Position numbers and translations under genes: made by a program. The notes under the pieces were generated by a model. That model was not told the DNA's origin. It searched no databases and saw nothing but the letters and a program-made list of their open reading frames with translations. 64,000 bases of DNA from an uncultured Phaeodactylibacter sp. (lineage in GTDB: Bacteria; Bacteroidota; Bacteroidia; Chitinophagales; Saprospiraceae): assembly GCA_913057245.1 (NCBI GenBank), contig CAJXNH010000002.1, positions 124,001 to 188,000 on the forward strand, in the 5' to 3' direction. This document shows, piece after piece, positions 1-9,795 of this stretch. Each line of letters begins with the position of its first letter. The first letter of the stretch is position 1.

Positions 1-1116
1 CAACTGCTCATTTCGGCCCTGATGTCGGGTGTTACTCCCGGGTCGTGGCTTAGAAAGTAGAGCAGCCCCCGAATGTACGATTCATGGTCGGCTTCAATTT
101 CAGCCCTGCGTTCGTAGCTACCTTCGGGGTAATCGTAATTCATACCGATCATATCGGTAGATAGCGGCCCCTTATTATTGACATCCGTTTTGCATGTGCA
201 CAATACGGAGGTAGAACCAGCCCAGCTTTTGTTGCCAACCGATACCATCTCTGGCTTGAATGACTCTTTTCAGGAGCTCATATTTAGTGGAATCGTAATC
301 AGCAGGCCGTTCGAAAGGTACCTGATTAGTCGTGTCCTGTGTCAGGCACAGCCGGTAATTATAAGCCTGTATTTTGTCGTCTCCCGAGCCCTGTTTGGCC
401 AGGGGCTCCTGGCTGATGCCCCAGCAAAGCCCGCTGCTGGAATCGCCTTCAATGCGGTAGGGGTCGATATGGTAGGGCTCCTCGTCATTGGGTGGGAACT
501 GATGTTTGTCCAGCAGTTGGACACCGCTAAGGGTTTCATTATAAGTGCTGTTGGGCTCCCGTCCGGCGATATAGGAAACACCAGCCATGGCTAGTAGATC
601 CCCCACGTAAGTGGCATCGATAAACTGACGTGCCTTTACACTACGCGTTGGAAAATCCGGTTTACTCGCATCTTCCACGGTAATTTCCTGGATTTCGGTA
701 CCTTTTTTTCTCAGTTTAGTCAGGCGGTGTTCGTACCAGACTTCCACATTGGCCTCCCGGATATAATCCTGGAAGACTTTTTCTGCCTTGTGTGGCTCAA
801 ACGTCCAGGCCTCCATCCGGTCGTATTCGTCTCCTAACCGGCGGTAGAAATCCCGGCTCAGCCCGGTCACGGCATACTTGTTGCCGATGTCTGTGGCGCC
901 CAGCCCGCCGGAGCTAAGCCCTCCCAAGTGGAGGTCTGGGGAAATTAACAGTACCGTTTTACCCATTTTAGCGGCAGCATAGGCCGCAGTGACCCCTGCT
1001 GAAGAACCACCGTACACGCAGATGTCATAATCATAGGCATTGGTCTTTGCGGGCTCTTCGCAGCCAACAAAAAGAGCAAGGGAAAGTAAAAGGAGAAAAG
1101 CGATTGTTTTTGACAT
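1..1116 (-). pseudogene. FAD-dependent oxidoreductase, frameshifted and cut by the left edge
   Basis: Likely a lipoprotein of the PF12831 FAD-dependent oxidoreductase family, often found in PULs and of uncertain substrate. The start at 1116 gives a lipoprotein signal with Cys19 (LFVGC), then a Rossmann nucleotide-binding stretch (YGGSSAG, about residues 36-42) and a GGLSSGG motif. The reading frame runs to a TAA at 175-177, but the last residues do not look like the family. From about position 190 to the window edge another frame carries the natural continuation (KTDVNNKGPLSTDMIG, then YDYPEGSYERR). The gene is therefore broken near 185-200, by a short deletion or insertion. It is the last visible gene of a minus-strand operon and starts 5 nt after the sulfatase stop. 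A sequencing error is the main alternative to true inactivation. Confidence 0.8.
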
Positions 1117-1121
1117 AGCAT

Positions 1122-3437
1122 TTAGTGTTTATGTCGAACGGAAGGCATTTGAGCATCCACCTCTGTCCGCCAGTTTTTAAGTTGGTTATAAAGCTGATCT
1201 TTGATTTCCGGGAGTGAGTCTGCCAAATTGTGGGATTCGCCCGGATCGTGCCCCAGATCATACAATTCAAGTGCTCCTGCCTGTTCGAGCAGTGCCTTTT
1301 GGTGCCACTCGATCAGCTTGTAGCGGCCACTTCGGACAGCACTTGCCGGGCGCATGCCGGAGCCCCGGTGGTAGTGGGGGTAATGCCAGAACAGTGGCCG
1401 GGATTCCAGGCGATCAGTCGCCCCTTTTAGCAAAGGAAGCAGGTTTTGTCCGTCCAGTTTCAGGTGGTCAACCGGGGCTTGGGATATAGCTGCCAGAGTA
1501 GGATAGAGATCAACAGAAGTCATGAATTCATCGGTCATGCTACCCTCAGCAATCTTTCCAGGCCAGCGCAAAATGAGCGGTACGCGGATGCCCCCTTCGT
1601 ACAGCCAGCCCTTGCCCGCTCTGAAAGGGGCCTGATCTGCATACGTGGACTTACCGCCGTTGTCAGAATAGAAAATCACCAGCGTCTCTTTTTCCAGCCC
1701 CAGGTCATCAAGGGTACGGAGGACTTTCCCTACACCATCATCCAGGCGCTCGGTTATGGCAGCAATCACGGGGTCTACGCCATGCCTTTCCTGCGTACTA
1801 TCTCTGGCAAAGCGCTGTACCCGCTCTGCACTTTCCATGACCGGGTCATGAATGGCATTATGACTGAGGTAGAGGAAAAAGGTGCTGTCTCGGTTGCGTC
1901 GTAAAAATTCCATTGCCCGGGTGGTAATGGTGTCTACATTATGCGGGTCAGCTTCGGCATTGGTCTCTGCCCCCGGCTTGTAGGTAATCAGTTGCTCATC
2001 GAAGCCCTGTTGCAGGGGATTATGGCTTGTACTTCCCGGAGGGCGCTTTTCTTTGCTTAAGTGCCATTTACCAAAGTGAGCGGTGCGGTAGCCCGATTGG
2101 CGGAGGGTTTCAGCAAGGGTCTGCACCTCCAACGGGAGGAACTTCTGCCAGTCCGGCTGCTCCAGCAGGCTGTCCGGATAAGGTACCTGTGCCAGTTCCA
2201 GACAGGTCGGCACGATGTCCATTATGTGAACGACTTGTGTATCAACCCCCGGCTCCGGAATGAGCTTTGGGTAATGGGCAATCAGGGGCGAGGAGATACC
2301 GCCTTCGTGCACCCAGTGCTTGTACATCCGGAAGGGGGTATTGCTGACGTTCGCCCAGGCACGGCCCAGGGATTCGTAGGAACCAGGGCCTCCAACCGAC
2401 CCTTTGAGCTTGCTATAGCTGCCCCATAGCCCGGTTTCCTAGTGGCTGCCTCCGTTATCTGACAGGAAGAGGATGAGCGTATTGTCTAACGCACCCTTTT
2501 CTTCCAGTTTGGCGACAATTCGGCCTACGCCCTCATCCAGGATTTCGAGTTGAGCAGCGTAAATGGCCATTTTAAGATCTAGGCTGTCCTTCTGTGCCTC
2601 CGATAGGTCCGACCAGTTCAGGACTTGTTCATCCGGTGGGCTTAGTTCGAGGTGTTGAGGCAAAATGCCCTTTTCCTGCATTACCTTCAACCGGTTTTGC
2701 CGGTGGGTGCTCAGGCCAAGCTTGAACTGGCCAATGTATTTTTCATAAACGGAGTGGGGCGCCTGAAGCGGAAAGTGTGGGGCAATATGTGCCAGGTAAA
2801 GAAAGAACGGAGCCTCCTTAGCTAAGGCCTGATCCACGAAGCGCACGGCAAAATCATTGAAGGCATAGGTGGTATAGTAGGAGCTGTCCGGCTCAAGGAT
2901 GCTGTCATTGAGCACGACGTGCCGCTTTTTGTGGAAGGGATAGAAGTAAACGCCTCCCCCCTCCGGAATTCCGTAGAATTGATCGAAACCACGCTTGTTA
3001 GGCCAGTATTCCGGTGCGCTGCCCAGGTGCCATTTACCAGACATAAACGTTTGATAACCGGCAGGTTGTAGCAGTTCAGCTAAAGTAGCGCATTGGTCAT
3101 TCAACCGGCCCCGGTACGCCGGCAGCTGAAAATCACCGGTCATTTCGCCCACGCCCGCCTGATGCTGGTAAAGCCCGGTAAGCAGGGCCGCACGGCTGGG
3201 GCAGCAGCGGGAGGTGTTGTAAAACTGTGAAAAGACAATCCCGTTCTCCGCCAGCCGGTCCAGATTGGGCGTCCGGATGCGGGAGCCAAACCACCCCAGA
3301 TCGGAATACCCCATGTCATCAGCCATGATGAGCAGGATATTCGGGCGCTCGTTTACCTCCGCTTCCTTTGGATTTTGTTTACAGCCCGTCAGCAACCAAG
3401 GGCTTAACAGGATGAGGGTGAACCGGTGAACTTGCAT
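1122..3437 (-). pseudogene. Chimeric sulfatase: one sulfatase fused to the tail of a second, with an in-frame stop
   Basis: The first part is a normal family S1 sulfatase start: lipobox Cys19, metal ligands DD at 40-41, and the formylglycine signature CCPSR with Cys78 as the residue to be modified. It reaches the DNGG metal motif and then meets an in-frame TAG at 2439-2441. Translation past the TAG continues as a typical sulfatase (GGPGSYES, then YKHWVHEGG). About 2126, inside the usual C-terminal region, the sequence jumps without a frame change into the middle of another sulfatase (ETLRQSGYRTAHFGKWHL). That part has its own SDNGG and EGGIRVPLILRWPG motifs and a normal C-terminus, but no signature cysteine. 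The whole is about 771 codons, against roughly 450-600 for a usual sulfatase. It looks like two adjacent sulfatase genes joined by a deletion. It lies 4 nt after GH3 in the operon. Confidence 0.85.
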
Positions 3438-3441
3438 GAAC

Positions 3442-5631
3442 TTACTTTTTCAGATTTAGGGTCAGGCTGACCGGAGCAGGTATGCCAAGCGCTTTTGAAC
3501 GGGCTGTAGGCACGGCCCCACTTGCATAGAGCTGTACCGGGCCCTCAGGCAAATAGGCTTTACCCGATTCATCGTAAAGCTGCAGATCACTGGCTTTCAC
3601 CTCAAATTGTACGGTCTTGGTTTGTCCGGGCGCGAGGTAGACTCTTTTCACACCTTTGAAGTCAAACAGCGGAGCGGCGTCACCCGCTTCCGACCAACTG
3701 GCATAGAGCTGCACGACTTCTTCAGCACCAGTTTGCCCGGTGTTACTTACGGTAGCAGAAATGGTGGTGCGGTCTCCGCTGCTCAGGTTTTTGGAGCCGG
3801 CGGAGATGGACTCGTATTCAAAGGTCGTGTAGCTCAGCCCGTATCCGAATGGGTAGAGCGGTTCTTCCTTCATATAGCGGTAGGTACGCCCTGCCATGCC
3901 GTAGTCTTCGTAGGGTGGCAGCTGGTCCAGGGATTTGGGGAAGGTAATGGGAAGCCTGCCGGAAGGCGATGCTGATCCGAAAAGGAGGTCGGCGACAGCG
4001 TTGCCCCCTTCTTCACCCGGGTACCATACCCAAAGTATGGCATCCACGAGGCCTTCGACTTCCGCCAGAGCGACAGGGCTGCCACCCGTCACCACCAGGA
4101 TGATCGGGGTATCCCCCCGGCTGCGGAGGGTTTTCAGGAACTCAATTTGGTTAGCAGGCAGCCCCAATTCAGTCCGGTCGCCTTTGTGGGTGGAAGCGAT
4201 AGACTCGCCTTCTTCGCCCTCGATCAGCCCGGAGATGCCCATGACGGCGACCACGGCATCAAGGCTCATAGCGCTGCCGGTCACCCAGTCTACGGGGTTG
4301 GCATTATCCTGATAGGGGCGCACGCCGTATTTGTAGAATACTTTGGTGCCTATACCTATTTTATTGGTGATGCCTTCCAGTACGGTGACTGCATTACCGG
4401 TCACGCCGTAATAATTAGCCAGCAGGATGTCTGTGCTTGCTGCGTGCGGTCCAACCACAGCAATGCTCTCCAGGTTGCGGGATAGCGGCAGAATGCCGTT
4501 GTTTTTCAAAAGAACCATGGACTGGCGCGCGGCCTCCCGGGAAAGGGCGCGGTGCTCGGGGCTGTTGACGACTTCCGGGGAAATCGCATCAAAAGGATTG
4601 CTGCCCGGCGGATCGAACAGGCCGAGCCTGAACCGGGTGCGCCAGAGGGTCTTAAGGGTTTGATCCACCAGCGCTTCGGTAACGAGGCCCCGCTCTACGG
4701 CCTGCTGCAGCCCTTTGGCGTAAGTGCCGCCGCAATTCACATCAACGCCGGCTTCGAGCGCCAGAGCGGCAGATTCCACGACGTCTTCGGTGATGTTATG
4801 CCCGCTGTGGAAGTCGGTCAGTGCACCGCAGTCAGACACCATGTGCCCTTTGAACCCCCATTCCTCCCGCAGGATTTGCTGTATCAGTTCCGGGCTGCCA
4901 CAGCAGGGCTCGCCGTACACGCGGTTGTAGGCGCACATAACGGCCTCTACTTTGGCTTCTTCCACCAGGCTTTGAAAAGCCGGCAGGTAAGTTTCCCGGA
5001 AATCGCGGCGGGAGGGCACCGCATCAAAAGAGTGGCGCAGTGCCTCCGGCCCGGAATGCACAGCGTAGTGCTTGGCACAGGCGGCTGTTTTCAGGTATTG
5101 AGGGTTGTTGCCCTGCAAGCCTCGTACAAAGGCACTGCCGAGCAGCCCCGACAGGTAGGGGTCTTCCCCGTAGGTTTCCTGCCCCCGGCCCCAGCGCGGA
5201 TCGCGGAAGATATTGATGTTGGGCGACCAGAAGGTCAGTCCGGCGTATTGAGCGTGTATGCCGCGCTGAATAGCGGCGTTGTACTTGGCCCTGGCTTCAT
5301 CAGATATGGCATCAGCTACCTGGTAAATGAGATCTTCATTAAAAGTAGCGGCCATGCCAATCGCCTGAGGAAAGACCGTGGCTTTGCCGTTACGTGCCAC
5401 ACCGTGGAGGGCTTCATTCCACCAATTATAGGCGGGGATACCCAGGCGTGGGATGGCCGGGGCATCGTGCTGAAGCTGCAGCACTTTTTCTTCCAGGGTG
5501 AGCCTGCCGACCGCATCATCCAGGCGTTTTTCCAGATCAAGGTCCGGATTGAGGAAAGGATACTCCTGTGCCATGGTGGACATTTGGAGCAGCAATGTCA
5601 GCGCAACAGTAAATAACAGGTATTTTTTCAT
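3442..5631 (-). CDS. GH3 beta-xylosidase / beta-glucosidase, secreted
   Basis: Exo-acting glycoside hydrolase of family 3, 729 residues, which removes terminal beta-linked sugars from oligosaccharides in the periplasm. The ATG at 5631 gives a clear signal peptide (MKKYLLFTVALTLLLQ), so the longer upstream frame was rejected. The N-terminal TIM barrel contains KHYA (187-190) and the nucleophile motif VSDCGA with Asp267. SDCGA is common in the xylosidase branch, so beta-xylosidase is the best guess, with beta-glucosidase possible. The alpha/beta sandwich domain follows, then a fibronectin-III-like C-terminal domain. It starts 4 nt downstream of the 5636 gene and ends 4 nt before the sulfatase, so co-transcription is very likely. 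The gene appears intact, unlike its two downstream neighbours. Confidence 0.93.
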   Translation of the reverse strand: MKKYLLFTVALTLLLQMSTMAQEYPFLNPDLDLEKRLDDAVGRLTLEEKVLQLQHDAPAIPRLGIPAYNWWNEALHGVARNGKATVFPQAIGMAATFNEDLIYQVADAISDEARAKYNAAIQRGIHAQYAGLTFWSPNINIFRDPRWGRGQETYGEDPYLSGLLGSAFVRGLQGNNPQYLKTAACAKHYAVHSGPEALRHSFDAVPSRRDFRETYLPAFQSLVEEAKVEAVMCAYNRVYGEPCCGSPELIQQILREEWGFKGHMVSDCGALTDFHSGHNITEDVVESAALALEAGVDVNCGGTYAKGLQQAVERGLVTEALVDQTLKTLWRTRFRLGLFDPPGSNPFDAISPEVVNSPEHRALSREAARQSMVLLKNNGILPLSRNLESIAVVGPHAASTDILLANYYGVTGNAVTVLEGITNKIGIGTKVFYKYGVRPYQDNANPVDWVTGSAMSLDAVVAVMGISGLIEGEEGESIASTHKGDRTELGLPANQIEFLKTLRSRGDTPIILVVTGGSPVALAEVEGLVDAILWVWYPGEEGGNAVADLLFGSASPSGRLPITFPKSLDQLPPYEDYGMAGRTYRYMKEEPLYPFGYGLSYTTFEYESISAGSKNLSSGDRTTISATVSNTGQTGAEEVVQLYASWSEAGDAAPLFDFKGVKRVYLAPGQTKTVQFEVKASDLQLYDESGKAYLPEGPVQLYASGAVPTARSKALGIPAPVSLTLNLKK

Positions 5632-5635
5632 GGTA

Positions 5636-6760
5636 CTAAAGCGGGTTTGGTAGGGTAATCGTATTCGCTGAACCAGCAGCGCCTTTAAGGTAAAGAATGA
5701 TTTGATCATCCCTGATTTCGATGTCTTCAATACTGCTGACATTTGGAGCGGGCAGCATAAAGCCGGCGAAGGATTTTTCCAGTGTTTCCCCGGCATCGAT
5801 GTATTCAAAAGAAGTTTGACCCCTAAAGCGGGTGTCCTTCATAATTAGCTGCTCGTAGGGCGCCCCTATACCAGTGGTGCCGAATTCCAGGCCTTTGGCA
5901 GCAGGTTGGCCATCAGCATAGTGGTTCCAGATGTTGATCCAGGGGTATTCCGCGAGGCGCCAGATGTAGCCCAGAATTAGTCCCTGTTCGGGCTGCAGGG
6001 CAGCGACCCAGCCGTAGGTTGCGGTATCCGGGAAAAGGTGGGTCGTGACGTAATTTTCTTCCTCATCCGTCCGGCGCATATCGATGGTCCGTCCGGTAGT
6101 GTCAGCAACGCCCTGCGGCCATTCATAGGTCAGTCGGTGGGGGTCAGGCAAGGCAAATTTTTGATTGAACCCGTGGGTGGCATTGGTGTGGACCGTTAGG
6201 GCAGGAGACAGGAAAGGCGGCCCCAGGGTGATATGCTGAACCACATTGGTGGGGCGGCTTAGCGAGAAGGTATTGGAAAAACTTTCGCTCACCCTGAATA
6301 CAGGTGCATTAGGATGGAGGGAGACGGACCGTGCGACGACCATGCCATCCAGCGGGGCGCCAGCATTCATTTTAACTTCCGTTTTGGTTTGCTGGCTAAT
6401 CGTCCAAAGGCTATTGGCAGGCTCTCCGTTATGTGGTACACCAGCGGCCATTTCCCCTTTGGAGGGCTGCCCCCAACGGCCCAGACAGAGGAAGTGCCCC
6501 TGGAACGGAGCCCCGGATTTGTTATTCTCAGGCATTTGTTCGGTAGTGACGCCCCAGGTCAGTGGGTTGACCGGGTTTTCGTTATGTAGGATTTGGGTGA
6601 ACGCCCCACCGTAGGCATCAATGGTAACCTGTAGCTGATCGTTACTCAGGGTGATTGGTGTGCTTTCCGCAACCGGATTTTCCCTTGTTTCCTCAGCACC
6701 TGGAGTGCCGCAGCCCAGAGTAAGTATTGCCAGGCTGATGCCCAAAAGCCATTTTCTCAT
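5636..6760 (-). CDS. PUL-associated lipoprotein of unknown function
   Basis: 374-residue predicted lipoprotein. The ATG at 6760 was chosen because it opens directly into a lipoprotein signal (LAILTLGC); the frame upstream is non-coding in character. The body is rich in beta-structure, with aromatic stretches such as GGAFTQILHNENPVNPLTW and WINIWNHYADGQPAAKGLEFG. This style resembles aldose-epimerase-like sugar-binding folds, but no family could be named with certainty. It is the first gene of the minus-strand operon with GH3, sulfatase and FAD oxidoreductase, and is divergent from the esterase gene. A role in binding or modifying the same glycan is inferred only from context. Confidence 0.8.
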   Translation of the reverse strand: MRKWLLGISLAILTLGCGTPGAEETRENPVAESTPITLSNDQLQVTIDAYGGAFTQILHNENPVNPLTWGVTTEQMPENNKSGAPFQGHFLCLGRWGQPSKGEMAAGVPHNGEPANSLWTISQQTKTEVKMNAGAPLDGMVVARSVSLHPNAPVFRVSESFSNTFSLSRPTNVVQHITLGPPFLSPALTVHTNATHGFNQKFALPDPHRLTYEWPQGVADTTGRTIDMRRTDEEENYVTTHLFPDTATYGWVAALQPEQGLILGYIWRLAEYPWINIWNHYADGQPAAKGLEFGTTGIGAPYEQLIMKDTRFRGQTSFEYIDAGETLEKSFAGFMLPAPNVSSIEDIEIRDDQIILYLKGAAGSANTITLPNPL

Positions 6761-6864
6761 TTTTTGGTCGTATTGGTCTCTGTCTTGATGTGTGCAGCTA
6801 ACGCTTTTTGTAACCCCGAAAACGGGTCTTCCATCGTGGGTATTTACATTGAGGATCGAAAGTG

Positions 6865-6876
6865 AGGTTACAACCT
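6865..6876. promoter_or_regulatory. Candidate operator in the divergent promoter region
   Basis: AGGTT-AC-AACCT, 5-bp inverted arms around 2 nt, with an additional outer T/A match. It sits in the 162-bp region between the minus-strand lipoprotein/GH3 operon and the plus-strand esterase/kduI/kduD operon. The size and symmetry suit a LacI- or GntR-type regulator, but it differs from the sites near the two lacI genes. The assignment is inference. Confidence 0.35.
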
Positions 6877-6922
6877 TATGACACTTTACTCCCCCAACTG
6901 AGATTACCATTATACTGCGCCT

Positions 6923-8950
6923 ATGAATCTGCTTAGACTTGTATTATTTCTCGGTCTTTTTTCCTGCATACAACCGGTTGGGCTTTTCGGTCAGCTTGCC
7001 CTGCCTGCTTTTTTCTCAGATGGTATGGTGTTGCAGCGGGATACCGATATCCGAATATGGGGCAAGGCGGCACCCGGTAGCAAAGTGACCGTTGAGTGGC
7101 AGGGGAAGGCCTCAGAGGTAAAGGCAGACAGGGCAGGGCAGTGGACATTCGAGGGTGCGCCTCTGAGTGCAGGCGGCCCGCATACCCTACAGATAAGTAA
7201 CAGGAAAGAAACCATCAACATTGAGGATATTTTGATTGGCGATGTATGGATATGCTCCGGGCAGTCTAATATGGAATGGCCGGTGAACCGCTCGAACAAC
7301 GCTGAGGCTGAAATCGAAGGGGCCAATTATCCGGAAATCCGCCTTTTTGACCTTCCCCGGCAACGCGCCTTTGCCCCGCTGGAGTTTTTCAAGGAAAAAG
7401 CTGCCTGGAAAAAAGCGGTAGGGGAAAATATCGCCACCTTCTCGGCAGTCGCATTCTACTTTGGGCGGGAGTTGCATTACGAAGAAGGCGTTCCCATTGG
7501 GCTGATCAGCACTAATTGGGGAGGCACAAATGTGGAAACCTGGACCAGCGGACCGGGCCTGAAAGGCTTTCCGGATATTTACCGTAAGGTGGAGTATATG
7601 CAAAACCAGTCCCAAACGATTGAGGAGCTGGAGAAAGCGCAAAACGAGGCGCTTAGGCAGTGGGAAGAGACGTATTTTGAACGATCTAATAAAGGAGAAG
7701 ATAATCCCTGGCTTTCCGCTGGCCTGGATGATGAGGAATGGAATGAAACGGATCTGCCCCGTGATCTTCAAGCGGTTGGGTTGAGAGATTTCGATGGGGT
7801 CATTTGGTTCCGAAAAACCTTCACTATGCCGGAAGCGCTGAAAGGTAAAGACCTGTTCCTGCGCTTGGGCTATATTGATGACTTCGATGAGGTCTGGATC
7901 AATGGACAATCCATTGGCCGTACCAGTAATGTGAATACCTGGAGGTCTTACCCGGTATCTGCCAGGTTATTCAATGAATTGGGGACGAATACGATTGCGG
8001 TAAAAATACTACATAAAAGTGGTCGTGGAGGCCTGGTCGAGGAACGTAAAGACAAGTTTGGCCTTTCCCAAAGCCGGTACGAGGTTTTAGACAGTGATTT
8101 AAGCCTGACTGTTGACTGGAAATACAAGGCTGCGGAAGAATTAGACACAGTTATTCCTGATCCTCCGGCCGAAGTAGCTCCCATAAAGCCGAATGATTAC
8201 CCTTCTATGCTTTACAATGCCATGATCCACCCCTTCACCAGGCTGCCTATAAAAGGGGCGATTTGGTATCAGGGCGAATCGAATGCAAGCCGGGCTCATG
8301 AATACCGGAAGTTATTCCCCAACATGATCACCAACTGGCGCAAAGAATGGAGCCAGGAATTCCCGTTCTTCTGGGTACAACTGGCGAATTTCCGGGCACC
8401 AAAAGACAAGCCCGGAGATAGCGAATGGGCTGAACTGAGAGAGGCTCAAGGCTTAGCGCTGAAGCTTCCCAAAACAGGGATGGCCTCCGCGATTGATATA
8501 GGTGAAGCGGATGACATCCATCCACGGAATAAACAAGAAGTTGGGCACCGGTTAGCCCTGTCGGCTTTAAAGGTGGCCTATGGCAGGGAGGTGGTGGACA
8601 GCGGGCCCGTTTTTGACGCTGCTGTATTCGGGGGTCGGGAAGTCACGCTCTCCTTCTCCGGCATCGGTTCCGGATTAACAGTAATGGATAAGGATGGTAT
8701 TCTTAAAGGGTTCTCCATTGCAGGAGCTGACAAGGTGTTTCATTGGGCACAGGCCCGGATTGCCGGCGACAAGGTCATTGTGCACTGCCCGGATGTTGAA
8801 GAACCCGTAGCTGTAAGATACGCGTGGGCCGATAATCCGCACCATGCAAATTTGTATAACCAGGAAGGCCTTCCTGCTCTTCCATTTCGGACGGATGACT
8901 GGCCGGGTATTACCATAGACAAAACATTTAAACCACAAATAAGACCATGA
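6923..8950 (+). CDS. Sialate O-acetylesterase-type SGNH carbohydrate esterase
   Basis: 675-residue secreted esterase that probably removes O-acetyl groups from a polysaccharide or its oligomers. After the signal peptide comes a beta-sandwich start (FFSDGMVLQRD), then the catalytic block with CSGQSN (Ser115) and STNWGGTNVE. A galactose-binding-like jelly-roll is inserted (WFRKTFTMP to NTWRSYPV, around residues 290-345). The second half of the catalytic domain has GAIWYQGESNA and the Asp/His end motif DDIHP. This layout matches SASA-domain proteins, including CE20-type xylan acetylesterases. The stop overlaps the kduI start by 4 nt (ATGA), so the two are translationally coupled. The gene seems intact. 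Confidence 0.9.
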   Translation: MNLLRLVLFLGLFSCIQPVGLFGQLALPAFFSDGMVLQRDTDIRIWGKAAPGSKVTVEWQGKASEVKADRAGQWTFEGAPLSAGGPHTLQISNRKETINIEDILIGDVWICSGQSNMEWPVNRSNNAEAEIEGANYPEIRLFDLPRQRAFAPLEFFKEKAAWKKAVGENIATFSAVAFYFGRELHYEEGVPIGLISTNWGGTNVETWTSGPGLKGFPDIYRKVEYMQNQSQTIEELEKAQNEALRQWEETYFERSNKGEDNPWLSAGLDDEEWNETDLPRDLQAVGLRDFDGVIWFRKTFTMPEALKGKDLFLRLGYIDDFDEVWINGQSIGRTSNVNTWRSYPVSARLFNELGTNTIAVKILHKSGRGGLVEERKDKFGLSQSRYEVLDSDLSLTVDWKYKAAEELDTVIPDPPAEVAPIKPNDYPSMLYNAMIHPFTRLPIKGAIWYQGESNASRAHEYRKLFPNMITNWRKEWSQEFPFFWVQLANFRAPKDKPGDSEWAELREAQGLALKLPKTGMASAIDIGEADDIHPRNKQEVGHRLALSALKVAYGREVVDSGPVFDAAVFGGREVTLSFSGIGSGLTVMDKDGILKGFSIAGADKVFHWAQARIAGDKVIVHCPDVEEPVAVRYAWADNPHHANLYNQEGLPALPFRTDDWPGITIDKTFKPQIRP

Positions 8951-9789
8951 GTACCCATTTTAAATCTTACTATGCGACCAACCCCAGAGATTTTAAGACA
9001 TACGATACCCAAAGGCTCAGGGAAGACTTTTTGCTTACCCCAATCATGGAGGATGGTACTATACAACTTAATTACCTGCATTACGACCGGTTTATTGCCG
9101 GCGGGGTAGTCCCAACGGACAAACCGCTTAAGCTTGAGGCTATCGACCCGCTAAAGGCCGAATATTTCCTGGAGCGCCGGGAATTGGGCATCATCAATAT
9201 TGGCGGTACCGGCACGGTCTCGGTAGATGGCACGGATTATGAACTGGGGTACCGGGAAGCGCTTTATGTGGGGCGTGGCAACAAGGAAGTGGTTTTCAAA
9301 AGCAGTGATGCTGCAAAACCTGCGCATTTTTACCTGAATTCGACCCCGGCACATCATGCCTATCCCACAAAAAAGATCACAGAAGCTGATGCAGAGGTAG
9401 TAGAACTGGGCTCCCTGGAAACCGCCAACCACCGGGTTATCCGCAAGCTGATCGTCAATAGCGTGGTGGAAGTATGCCAATTGCAGATGGGCATGACGCA
9501 GCTGAAAACCGGCAGCGTTTGGAATACCATGCCGGCCCATACCCATGACCGCCGGATGGAAGTCTATTTATACTTTGAGCTGCCTGAAGATCAGGCCGCC
9601 TGCCACTTCCTCGGCGAGCCCACAGAAACCCGCCATCTTTGGCTGAAGAACGAAGAAGCAGCCATTTCCCCGCCCTGGTCTATCCACGCCGGTTCAGGCA
9701 CCACCAACTACACCTTTATCTGGGGTATGGCCGGTGAGAACCTTGACTACGGCGATATGGACAAATGCGCAATTACAGATTTGAAATAA
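8947..9789 (+). CDS. kduI: 5-keto-4-deoxyuronate isomerase
   Basis: Cytoplasmic cupin enzyme that isomerizes 5-keto-4-deoxyuronate, formed from unsaturated uronic acids, to 2,5-diketo-3-deoxygluconate. It is 280 residues long, the usual size. The metal site is visible as His198, His200 and Glu205 (PAHTHDRRMEVY) and His247 (PPWSIHAG). Other family stretches are present, such as RELGIINIGG and the GENLDYGDMD end. It overlaps the esterase by 4 nt and is followed after 6 nt by kduD, the next pathway enzyme. The pair shows that the locus handles a uronic-acid-containing polymer cut by a lyase or processed by an unsaturated glucuronyl hydrolase, neither of which lies in this window. Confidence 0.96.
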   Translation: MSTHFKSYYATNPRDFKTYDTQRLREDFLLTPIMEDGTIQLNYLHYDRFIAGGVVPTDKPLKLEAIDPLKAEYFLERRELGIINIGGTGTVSVDGTDYELGYREALYVGRGNKEVVFKSSDAAKPAHFYLNSTPAHHAYPTKKITEADAEVVELGSLETANHRVIRKLIVNSVVEVCQLQMGMTQLKTGSVWNTMPAHTHDRRMEVYLYFELPEDQAACHFLGEPTETRHLWLKNEEAAISPPWSIHAGSGTTNYTFIWGMAGENLDYGDMDKCAITDLK

Positions 9790-9795
9790 AGATAC

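Noticed and set aside
4552-5616. 354-codon plus-strand open frame opposite GH3
   Set aside because: Complete shadow of a clearly coding GH3 gene; its product has no domain pattern.
3442-5808. Longer GH3 start at 5808
   Set aside because: The extra 59 residues overlap the preceding gene and have no signal peptide, while the ATG at 5631 starts a clear one 4 nt after the upstream stop.
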